Shown here in pieces: positions 1-5,352 of a stretch of 5,352 nucleotides of DNA; positions within the stretch are counted from its first letter, which is position 1, and every line of letters begins with the position of its first letter. Made by a program: the position numbers and the translations under genes. The notes below the pieces were generated by a model. That model made no database searches. It was not told the DNA's origin and saw nothing but the letters and a program-made list of their open reading frames with translations. Origin of the DNA: Pseudomonadota bacterium (lineage in GTDB: Bacteria; Pseudomonadota; Gammaproteobacteria; Xanthomonadales; Rhodanobacteraceae); NCBI GenBank assembly GCA_018241165.1, contig JAFEEK010000009.1:1-5352 (forward strand), in the 5' to 3' direction.

Positions 1-3000
1 GAAGGGGGTGTTCCAGATCACCGTCGCGCCGCCCATCTCGCGCAGGCGGAAGAGAGAGAAAAGCGACAGCGTTGCCATGCGCCACACGCAGCAGCGGCAA
101 CAGATCGCTCCAGCCGTAAGCATCGAGCACGGCGGCGTCGAGGTCGTCGTGCAACTGGCGCAGCACGGAGACAAGGCCGTGTTCGTGGATCGTACGCTCC
201 TTGGGCGTCAGCGCCTCGCCGCTGCGCAGTTTTTCCAGCACGTTGTACATGCCGGTCAGGGTCAGCTCGGGATGCGCCGCCTGCTGGCGTTTGCGCATGG
301 CGTCGAGTTGTTCGGCCAGATCGCGGATGCGGGTTTGCTGCTCGGGCGTGGCGGCGGGGAAGGGGAAGGGCTCGAAGCAACGGGATTTGTTGTAGCGCGG
401 ATCGTTGCCGACGCCGAGCCTGCCACCTGCTGCGAGTGCCCAAATGACATGGATTGATGACGAGAGCACCCCGAGCGCGTGAGCGTCGTCGAGCGCAATG
501 GCGATCAGCATGTTGTCGGGCGCGATGCTCGCGTCGAGAAACTGGAACGTGCGATGTTTTGCGGTTTCGACGGTGGCGATGTAACGCGGCAAGCCTGCGA
601 GCGCAGGACGGAATGCACCGCGCGGCTCGCCGAAAATCCACCAGTTGTCGCGATACGATGCGCGTTTGTTCGCGTCGCGCTCTGGCTTCACATGTTCGAA
701 GACATGCTGATAAACGGCAGGAAAACTCGCACGCACTTCGCCCGCTTCGAGGCCAAACAAGTCGATCACCATCACGCCGCGAGGCGTGTCGGTAAGGTCA
801 CGGCCATTGCGATAAGGCCGGATGTATTTCTCAATGCCGGCGATGCTGCCAAGGCCGAGTTCACGCGCCCGCTCTGGTGTGACGATGAAACCTGCGCCAT
901 GCAATTTGAATCCGGGGCAGCTCAAGCCCGCGTTGGAAATGAGTGCCGCAGCGCTCGCCACATTGGCACCGATGCGCAAGTCGGTGTGGATCATGCCGCG
1001 CTGTTCGCGCAGATCGACGGCGACCTCGCCTTCATCGGTTGCGTGCTCATCGATGACGGTAAGCAAGCGCCCCGCGTGCGCGCCGGGGTTGCCGACTGTC
1101 ATTGCGATGCGCACAGCCGCGCCGTCGGTGGTATCGACCCACGGATGGTCGGGAATAGCGAAGACGAGCGAGAGCGGCTTTTGCTCGTCATTCCGGCGAA
1201 AGCCGGAATCCAGTGCCTTTTGCTCGTCATTCCGGGGAAAGCCGGAATCCAGTGCCTTTTGCTCGTCACTCCGGGGAAAGCCGGAATCCAGTGCCTTTTG
1301 CCTTTTTGGGGCAGCAGAATCAAGAGCAGAGTCTCTGGATTCCGGCTTTCGCCGGAATGACGGTTCTTTTGTTGAGCTTGGAGCAAGCGCCGCATCGAGC
1401 ACGCGCCGGTTGAACGTCTGCCGAATCGAATTCGTGGTGATGAATCCGAATCGCTGCAACGCGCCCAGGCGCGTGAGTGCCGCCGCGTGCTGCCACCAGT
1501 GCATGACGAAATCCGCCGACTCGGGAACTTCGGGCCAGGTCGCGCGCAACGCGTCGGCGTAACCGTCGCCAAGCGCGCGACGCACGTTCGACGCGCCAAT
1601 AAACGGCGGATTCCCCACCACGAAATCCGCCTGCGGCCACGCCGCCTTGCGCGGGTTGACGTAGCGTTCCAGCGGCACGCGCGCGGATTCGTCGGGCACG
1701 TTCTCGCCGGTGACGGGCGAGGGTTTGTAGGTCTTGCCGTCCCAGCGCGTAACCGGCACGCCGCGTTCGTCGGCGACGTATTCCACGCCATCGTAGGCCA
1801 GCACTGCATCGCGGTTTTCGATGTTGCGGAAATCGCGCACCACCGGAATCGGCGGATTGACGTTGCCGCGCGTGCGGTAGTGCCATTGCAGGTAGCCGAT
1901 CCACAGTACCACTTCGGCAATGGCTGCTGCGCGCGGATTCAGCTCGATGCCGAGCAAATTGTGCGGATCGACGGTTTCGCCCGCGCTCGCGTCCGCGCGT
2001 TCGCCCGCGATGGCCAGATCGGCCTGGCGAAAGCCGAATTCGTCCAGCGCGTTGAACACTTCGCCTTCCAGACGCTTCAAATGTTCCAGCGTCACATAAA
2101 GAAAGTTTCCCGAACCGCAAGCCGGATCGAGCACGCGCACGTTGCACAGGCGGTGATGGAAGTCGCGCAACGCGGCCACGGCCTCGTCGTGCTTGCCTTC
2201 TGCGGCGAGCGTGAGCGCGGCGGCCTGCGCATTGCTCCACTGCTTGCGCAACGGCTCGATGATCGTCGGCAACACCAATCGTTCGACATACGCGCGTGGC
2301 GTGTAGTGCGCGCCGAGCTTGTGGCGTTCGTCCGGATCGAGCGCGCGTTCAAGCAGGGTGCCGAAGATCGCCGGTTCCACATGTTGCCATTGCGCCTTCG
2401 CCGCTTCGATCAGCAGCGCGATCTGGGTGCGATCCAGCGGCAGGGTGTCGCGGTTCTTGAACAACTTGCCGTTGAAGCGCAGCACATCGCAGGCGATGGC
2501 GGTGGAGAATCCGCCGGCGTCCATGTCGCACCACAGGCCGTGCAACATGCGCATGGCCACGTCGGGCCTGTCCGCGTGTTTCTGCAGCAAGTTCAGAAAC
2601 GCATCGTGCGGCAGCAGGGTCACGTCTTCGGCGAACATGGTGAACAGGCAGCGCATCAGAAACTGCGCGACGAGTTCGGCGCGATGGCCGGCGCGTTCCA
2701 GGCTTTTCGCCAGTTCCGCCAGCTTGGCGGCGATCTCGCGCGTGACGCGCGCGGAGGCGCGCGCGGGATCGAGCGCGAGCGGGTCGGTCCACACCAGGCG
2801 CAAGCGTTCGCGGATGCGCTCGTCGGCGAGATCGGCCAGTGCGATGCGGTAGCTGCGCGGATCGGGAAACGGCGTGTAGGTGGCGCCGGAGCGCGAGAAT
2901 TCCGCATACAACTCGATGCGGTTGCCGACATCGACGACGATCAGGAACGGCGGGCGGCCTTCGGACGCGGGCAGGGCGCGGGCGTATTGCTCGGCCTGAC

Positions 3001-3313
3001 TGCGCGCGCGCAGCATGGCGTCGTCGAAACCGCGCGTGTTCGCGTTTTGGCGCAATTTCTTCGCTTCGAGCACGAAGCAGCCGCGCTTGTACAGGTCGAT
3101 GCGCCCGGCCGAGGTGCTGCCGTCACCATGCACGAATGAAACGGGGCGCTCGAACATGTACTGCTGCTCGGCATCGGGGTGCGGCGCTTCGACGCCGAGC
3201 AGGTGGCACAGGTCGAGCGCAAAACTCTGCGCGGTGGAAAGCTCCGACGCGGTTACGCCGCTCCATTTGGCGATGAAACGTGCGGCGTCGATGGGCGGGG
3301 CGGCGTCGGGCAT
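1..3313 (-). CDS. Type IIG (MmeI-like) restriction-modification enzyme, class I SAM-dependent N6-adenine DNA methyltransferase; 3' end outside window
   Basis: One minus-strand frame stays open from ATG at 3313 to the left edge (1104 codons visible, no stop). Seen in order: a nuclease-like N-terminus with D73 followed ten residues later by E83-A-K85 (RIDLY...VLEAKK), matching PD-(D/E)xK enzymes; GAHYTPR (334-340), typical upstream of the SAM domain; DPACGSGNF (396-404), methyltransferase motif I; NPPFIG (568-573), the catalytic (N/D)PP(Y/F) motif of N6-adenine methylases; [13 protein letters not shown] near 625-640; then a specificity region ending in FEPFPFP (980-986) and AYGW near 1065. In this family one chain methylates adenine and cleaves DNA at the same recognition site. 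Residues ~650-712 come from palindromic repeats and look foreign to the fold. Family members usually have a further ~60 or more C-terminal residues, so the gene probably continues left. No separate specificity or helper gene is visible. Whether both activities survive is unknown; a methylase-only role is possible. Confidence 0.88.
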   Translation of the reverse strand, partial: MPDAAPPIDAARFIAKWSGVTASELSTAQSFALDLCHLLGVEAPHPDAEQQYMFERPVSFVHGDGSTSAGRIDLYKRGCFVLEAKKLRQNANTRGFDDAMLRARSQAEQYARALPASEGRPPFLIVVDVGNRIELYAEFSRSGATYTPFPDPRSYRIALADLADERIRERLRLVWTDPLALDPARASARVTREIAAKLAELAKSLERAGHRAELVAQFLMRCLFTMFAEDVTLLPHDAFLNLLQKHADRPDVAMRMLHGLWCDMDAGGFSTAIACDVLRFNGKLFKNRDTLPLDRTQIALLIEAAKAQWQHVEPAIFGTLLERALDPDERHKLGAHYTPRAYVERLVLPTIIEPLRKQWSNAQAAALTLAAEGKHDEAVAALRDFHHRLCNVRVLDPACGSGNFLYVTLEHLKRLEGEVFNALDEFGFRQADLAIAGERADASAGETVDPHNLLGIELNPRAAAIAEVVLWIGYLQWHYRTRGNVNPPIPVVRDFRNIENRDAVLAYDGVEYVADERGVPVTRWDGKTYKPSPVTGENVPDESARVPLERYVNPRKAAWPQADFVVGNPPFIGASNVRRALGDGYADALRATWPEVPESADFVMHWWQHAAALTRLGALQRFGFITTNSIRQTFNRRVLDAALAPSSTKEPSFRRKPESRDSALDSAAPKRQKALDSGFPRSDEQKALDSGFPRNDEQKALDSGFRRNDEQKPLSLVFAIPDHPWVDTTDGAAVRIAMTVGNPGAHAGRLLTVIDEHATDEGEVAVDLREQRGMIHTDLRIGANVASAAALISNAGLSCPGFKLHGAGFIVTPERARELGLGSIAGIEKYIRPYRNGRDLTDTPRGVMVIDLFGLEAGEVRASFPAVYQHVFEHVKPERDANKRASYRDNWWIFGEPRGAFRPALAGLPRYIATVETAKHRTFQFLDASIAPDNMLIAIALDDAHALGVLSSSIHVIWALAAGGRLGVGNDPRYNKSRCFEPFPFPAATPEQQTRIRDLAEQLDAMRKRQQAAHPELTLTGMYNVLEKLRSGEALTPKERTIHEHGLVSVLRQLHDDLDAAVLDAYGWSDLLPLLRVAHGNAVAFLSLPPARDGRRDGDLEHPL
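1184..1300. repeat. Three tandem 39-bp units (28-bp palindrome plus 11-bp linker)
   Basis: Units begin at 1184, 1223 and 1262. Each contains a hairpin of the form ATTCCGGC-GAAA-GCCGGAAT; the perfect version is in unit 1 (1190-1209). Units 2 and 3 share a C-to-G change next to the GAAA loop, giving one G-G mismatch in the stem, and unit 3 has a further T-to-C change in its left arm. The linker TGCCTTTTGCT is identical between units 1-2 and 2-3. Because the period is 39 bp, each unit adds exactly 13 codons, read on the minus strand as KALDSGFxRxDEQ. The shared variant suggests units 2 and 3 are related by a local duplication. Confidence 0.93.
1335..1362 (-). repeat. Inverted fourth copy of the 28-bp palindromic element
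   Basis: This copy is the exact reverse complement of copy 1 (1186-1213), all 28 bases matching. It contains its own GCCGGAAT-type hairpin with a TTTC/GAAA loop at 1339-1358. Read on the minus strand it encodes [10 protein letters not shown] (652-661) in the host protein, a different peptide from the direct copies because it is used in the opposite orientation. With copy 1 it could pair over 28 bp around a 121-bp centre. Confidence 0.92.
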
Positions 3314-3369
3314 CGGGGGATTGTAGCCGCAGAGAGCGACGCGGCGGCGTGTTTGACATTCGGACAAAT
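3314..3369. promoter_or_regulatory. Divergent intergenic region between the restriction-modification gene and hicAB
   Basis: These 56 bases must hold at least part of the promoters for both directions, since the genes are transcribed away from each other and start at 3313 (minus) and 3370 (plus). On the minus strand TACAAT (3325-3320, five of six bases matching a -10 box) lies seven bases before the ATG, with no recognisable -35 and no clear ribosome binding site. On the plus strand a perfect -35 hexamer TTGACA is at 3353-3358. No experimental support; promoter calls are inference from sequence. Confidence 0.5.
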
Positions 3370-3381
3370 ATGTCCGAGACT
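3353..3381 (+). promoter_or_regulatory. Candidate sigma-70 promoter for hicAB
   Basis: TTGACA at 3353-3358 matches the -35 consensus exactly. At a 17-bp spacing the -10 position is GAGACT (3376-3381), only three of six matches but including the important second A and final T. If this is the true promoter, transcription would begin near 3388, downstream of the ATG at 3370 and at the alternative GTG start (3388), implying a leaderless message. A different -10 would be needed if 3370 is the real start. The weak -10 makes this tentative. Confidence 0.35.
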
Positions 3382-3386
3382 CTCGG
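3360..3386. promoter_or_regulatory. Two overlapping palindromes at the hicA start, candidate HicB operator
   Basis: TCGGACA-AATA-TGTCCGA (3360-3377) is a perfect inverted repeat with 7-bp arms, and it covers the hicA ATG (3370-3372). It overlaps a second perfect inverted repeat, CCGAGA-C-TCTCGG (3374-3386). Both lie just downstream of the TTGACA hexamer. HicB antitoxins with a C-terminal DNA-binding domain commonly repress their own operon by binding inverted repeats near the promoter, so these are plausible operators. The palindromes are seen directly; their function is inferred. Confidence 0.5.
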
Positions 3387-3600
3387 CGTGCGCGGAAACG
3401 AGTTCATCCGGAAGATGGAGCGGCTGGCGAAACAACGCGGCGTCGCGTGCCGGGTCGACGCCGAGCGTGGCAAGGGAAGCCACGTCACTTTGTACTACGG
3501 CGAACGCTTCACCATCGTGCGCAATCCGAAAGACGAACTCAAGACTGGAACGCTGCACGCGATGCTCGCGCAGCTTGGCATTGCGAAAAACGACCTGTAG
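3370..3600 (+). CDS. hicA: HicA-family type II toxin (mRNA interferase)
   Basis: A 76-residue protein. HicA toxins are small double-stranded-RNA-binding-fold ribonucleases that cleave mRNA and stop translation in the cytoplasm until neutralised by HicB. Seen here: an N-terminal helix-like stretch ([15 protein letters not shown], 10-24), the GKGSH motif (34-38) whose histidine H38 is the expected catalytic residue, a strand-rich [10 protein letters not shown] (41-50), and [19 protein letters not shown] (53-71), the characteristic HicA C-terminal signature. The ATG at 3370 was chosen because GGA (3362-3364) sits at a usable spacing; GTG at 3388 would give 70 residues starting VRGNEF, which fits the usual family N-terminus at least as well. 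The stop at 3598-3600 is followed 8 bp later by the antitoxin, so the two are surely co-transcribed. Toxin-first order is the usual hicAB arrangement. Confidence 0.88.
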   Translation: MSETLGVRGNEFIRKMERLAKQRGVACRVDAERGKGSHVTLYYGERFTIVRNPKDELKTGTLHAMLAQLGIAKNDL

Positions 3601-3602
3601 GA
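3599..3602 (+). promoter_or_regulatory. Ribosome binding site of hicB
   Basis: AGGA overlaps the last two bases of the hicA stop codon and lies six bases before the hicB ATG at 3609. It supports this start and suggests translational coupling: ribosomes finishing the toxin can reinitiate directly on the antitoxin. Confidence 0.6.
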
Positions 3603-3608
3603 ACCCCC

Positions 3609-4037
3609 ATGCAATCCTTCACCTATCCGTTTCGATTCCACGCCGATCGCAAGGACGGCGGTTTTGTCGTGACCTGTCGCGACTTGCCGGAAGCCATCAC
3701 CCAGGGCGAGTCCATCGCGGATGCGATGAACGAGGCGCAGGATTGTCTGGATGAAGCGCTGCACGCGCGCCTCGCCGGCGGCATGGATGTTCCTGCGCCA
3801 AGCGTGGCACGGCGCGGCGAGAGGCTTGTTTCTCCACCGGTCGGTACTGCGCTCAAACTGGCGGTCTACCTTGCCATGCGCGAGGCCAACGTCAGCAAAT
3901 CCGATCTGGCGCGCCGGCTCGATGTGGACGAAAAGGAAATTCGCCGCGCGCTCGATCCGAGGCACGCAACCAAATCTGCGCGACTGGAAGAAGCGCTGCA
4001 CGCGTTGGGACGACGCGTGGAGTTGCAAGTCGCCTGA
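3609..4037 (+). CDS. hicB: HicB-family antitoxin with C-terminal DNA-binding domain
   Basis: A 142-residue protein. HicB binds HicA and blocks its RNase site, and forms with a DNA-binding tail usually also repress the operon. Seen: an N-terminal HicB fold (YPFRFHADRKDGGFVVTCRDLPEAITQGES, residues 6-35), with the family's typical 'gGFvVtcpDLPga.TqGes' pattern, followed by the acidic helix ADAMNEAQDCLDEALHARL (37-55). A linker runs to about 78, and a helix-turn-helix-like C-terminus (SKSDLARRLDVDEKEIRRALDP, about 97-117) ends in RLEEALHALGRRVEL. The length matches the longer HicB variants. It follows the toxin by 8 bp and probably acts on the palindromes at 3360-3386. Nothing in it looks broken, so the pair is likely functional. 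Confidence 0.9.
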   Translation: MQSFTYPFRFHADRKDGGFVVTCRDLPEAITQGESIADAMNEAQDCLDEALHARLAGGMDVPAPSVARRGERLVSPPVGTALKLAVYLAMREANVSKSDLARRLDVDEKEIRRALDPRHATKSARLEEALHALGRRVELQVA

Positions 4038-4084
4038 GCTACCGCCGATTCGACATCTCCCCGCATCCGCGTCAGCATTGGTGC
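4038..4084 (+). other. Short spacer between hicB and the cardiolipin-synthase-like gene
   Basis: These 47 bases contain no hairpin with a T-run, so no intrinsic terminator separates the genes. They also contain no convincing promoter or strong ribosome binding site before the ATG at 4085. The downstream gene could therefore be read through from hicAB, or have a promoter inside hicB. Confidence 0.4.
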
Positions 4085-5352
4085 ATGTCCGCGACTGCGC
4101 CCGAAGTACCTGCATCCGCCGCCGGTCCACTCGAAGTGTCGCTGGCGGCGCAGGCGCGCGCGCATGCCGAACAATCCGGGCTGATCGCGCTGCACGACGC
4201 GCGCGAGAGCCTGGCCGCGCGCGTGCTGCTGGCCGATGCCGCGACGCGTACGCTCGACGTGCAGTACTACATCTGGCGCAACGACCTGTCGGGCACCTTG
4301 TTGTTCGAGGCGATTCGTCGCGCGGCCGATCGCGGCGTGCGCGTCCGCCTGCTGCTCGACGACAACAACACCGGCGGGATGGATGGCGTTCTGGCGGCGC
4401 TGGACAGCCATCCACGCATCGAAATCCGCCTGTTCAATCCGTTTCGTCAGCGCCGCTGGCGCTGGCTGGGCTATCTCACCGATTTTTCGCGCCTGAACCG
4501 GCGCATGCACAACAAGTCGTTCACGGCCGACGCACTGGCCACGATCGTGGGCGGGCGCAACATCGGCGACGAGTATTTCGATGCCGGCAAGCAGGCCTTG
4601 TTCGTGGACCTGGATGTGCTCGGCATCGGCCCGGTCGCCGATGCGGTCGAGCAGGATTTCGAACGTTACTGGAACAGCGCGTCGGCGATTCCCGCCGCGC
4701 GGGTGCTGGCAGCCGCCGGTACGGATGCGTTGGCGCATTTCGCCGTCGCAGCGAATGCACGCGTGCAGGGCCCAAAGGCGATGGCCTATCTGGATTCGAT
4801 CCGCCGCTCGACCCTGGTGCAGGACCTGCAGGCCAGACGCCAGGCGCTGGTCTGGGCGCCCGCGCGCCTGGTCAGCGACGATCCGAAAAAAGGCCTGGCG
4901 CACGCAAAGGAATCGGACCTGCTTGCGGCACGCCTGGCGCGGATCCTCGGCGAGGTCGAACGCGAGTTGCGCATCATCTCGCCGTATCTGGTTCCCACGC
5001 GCCGTGGCGCCGCAGGCATTTGTGCGCGTGCTCGCGCGGGCGTGGACGTGAGTGTGCTGACCAACTCACTGGAAGCCACCGACGTACTCGCCGTGCATGC
5101 CGGTTACGCCAAGCGTCGGCACGAGCTTTTGCGCGCCGGCGTGAAGATTTACGAACTGCGTCGGCAGTCTCCGGCGCGCAAGCGCTGGTGGCGCGCACAG
5201 GGTCTGCATGGCAGTTCGGCATCGAGCCTGCATGCCAAGACGTTTTCCGTCGACCGCAAACGCCTGTTCATCGGCTCGTTCAATTTCGACCAGCGTTCGG
5301 TGCACCTGAACACCGAGATGGGCATCGTCATCGACAGCTTTGAGATGGCTGC
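4085..5352 (+). CDS. Phospholipase D superfamily protein, ClsC/YmdC-like cardiolipin synthase; 3' end outside window
   Basis: The visible 422 residues contain two phospholipase D catalytic motifs, each H-x-K-x4-D: H142-K144-D149 (HNKSFTAD), followed by GGRNIGDEYF (156-165), and H383-K385-D390 (HAKTFSVD), followed by GSFNFDQRS (397-405). Such enzymes form a phosphohistidine-type intermediate and transfer phosphatidyl groups at the inner membrane; E. coli ClsC (473 residues) makes cardiolipin from phosphatidylglycerol and phosphatidylethanolamine. Family-like segments include LDVQYYIWRNDLSG (57-70), VRLLLDDNN, RLFNPFR, IISPYLVP and VLTNSLEATDV. No clear signal peptide or membrane segment is visible at the N-terminus, which fits the ClsC branch better than ClsA. 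The ATG at 4085 was chosen as the first good start, although the frame is open upstream and no strong ribosome binding site precedes it. Roughly 50-130 residues should follow beyond the right edge. Exact substrate cannot be told from sequence. Confidence 0.88.
   Translation, partial: MSATAPEVPASAAGPLEVSLAAQARAHAEQSGLIALHDARESLAARVLLADAATRTLDVQYYIWRNDLSGTLLFEAIRRAADRGVRVRLLLDDNNTGGMDGVLAALDSHPRIEIRLFNPFRQRRWRWLGYLTDFSRLNRRMHNKSFTADALATIVGGRNIGDEYFDAGKQALFVDLDVLGIGPVADAVEQDFERYWNSASAIPAARVLAAAGTDALAHFAVAANARVQGPKAMAYLDSIRRSTLVQDLQARRQALVWAPARLVSDDPKKGLAHAKESDLLAARLARILGEVERELRIISPYLVPTRRGAAGICARARAGVDVSVLTNSLEATDVLAVHAGYAKRRHELLRAGVKIYELRRQSPARKRWWRAQGLHGSSASSLHAKTFSVDRKRLFIGSFNFDQRSVHLNTEMGIVIDSFEMA

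Larger units (their letters stand above)
1178..1371. repeat. Composite palindromic-repeat insertion inside the methyltransferase gene
   Basis: This block holds four copies of a 28-bp element: three direct (1186-1213, 1225-1252, 1264-1291) and one inverted (1335-1362). CTTTTG occurs at both outer edges (1178-1183 and 1366-1371), but those copies are 188 bp apart, which is not a multiple of three, so they are unlikely to be a simple target duplication. The minus-strand frame stays open throughout and reads roughly residues 648-712 of the host protein. Flanking protein sequence on both sides (VLDAALA before, [13 protein letters not shown] after) looks like continuous family sequence once the block is removed. 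The element resembles the dispersed repeat that yields [17 protein letters not shown] or SFRRKPES peptides in many proteobacterial annotations. It lacks the GTAG head of classical REP sequences, and no transposase is nearby. Confidence 0.85.

Noticed and set aside
18..641. Minus-strand ORF of about 207 codons overlapping the end of the R-M gene
   Set aside because: It is in a different frame from the motif-bearing one, extremely Arg-rich and without family features; it is a shadow.
1184..1300. CRISPR array
   Set aside because: Only three direct copies, the linkers are 11 bp and identical rather than unique, the units are inside an open gene, and no cas gene is present.
1268..1306. Intrinsic terminator (hairpin followed by T-rich CTTTTGCCTTTTT)
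   Set aside because: The hairpin is the repeat element itself and no plus-strand gene precedes it. On the minus strand, where the gene runs, the hairpin is not followed by a T-run.
1213..1413. Small plus-strand ORF reading [11 protein letters not shown] and WIPAFAGMT
   Set aside because: These peptides are the familiar spurious translation of the palindromic repeat; the ORF is antisense to the methyltransferase and has no independent support.
1487..3139. Long plus-strand open frame (about 550 codons)
   Set aside because: It lies antisense to the restriction-modification gene, has no recognisable domain, and is the frame expected to stay open opposite a high-GC gene. The minus strand carries all the family motifs.
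3751..5343. Long plus-strand open frame (about 530 codons) overlapping hicB and the phospholipase D gene
   Set aside because: It is out of frame with both well-supported genes, is rich in Arg/Ala/Cys typical of shadow translation, and has no motif.

Overview
The window is GC-rich DNA (about 60-65 % by eye) with strong G/C preference at third codon positions, tightly packed genes, and copies of the 'VIPAKAGIQ / HSGESRNP' type of palindromic repeat. These traits, together with the look of the proteins, suggest a gammaproteobacterium of the Xanthomonadales (Rhodanobacter/Dyella/Xanthomonas-like). That assignment is an inference and no marker gene proves it.

Layout. The left 62 % (1-3313, minus strand) is one open frame running off the left edge. 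It encodes a large single-chain type IIG/MmeI-like restriction-modification protein: an N-terminal PD-(D/E)xK-type nuclease motif (D73, E83-x-K85), a SAM-binding DPACGSGNF motif (396-404), the catalytic NPPF of an N6-adenine DNA methyltransferase (568-571), and a target-recognition region with its FEPFPFP signature (980-986). The frame is interrupted, without being broken, by about 60 codons derived from four copies of a 28-bp palindromic repeat. Three copies are direct, on a 39-bp (13-codon) period, and one is a perfect inverted copy.

A 56-bp divergent intergenic region (3314-3369) separates this gene from a plus-strand type II toxin-antitoxin pair. The pair is a HicA-like mRNA interferase (3370-3600) followed 8 bp later by a HicB-like antitoxin with a C-terminal DNA-binding region (3609-4037). 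Two overlapping perfect palindromes cover the hicA start and are good candidate HicB operators. Forty-seven bases after hicB, a phospholipase-D-superfamily gene of the ClsC/YmdC cardiolipin-synthase type begins (4085) and runs off the right edge. Both of its HKD motifs are inside the window.

How it fits together. The restriction-modification gene and the hicAB pair form a small divergently transcribed defence/addiction neighbourhood. The cardiolipin-synthase-like gene looks like ordinary lipid metabolism that may lie at the edge of this accessory block. The most notable item is the frame-preserving repeat insertion inside the methyltransferase. A second is an apparent change in the best-coding frame within the last ~80 bases at the left edge.
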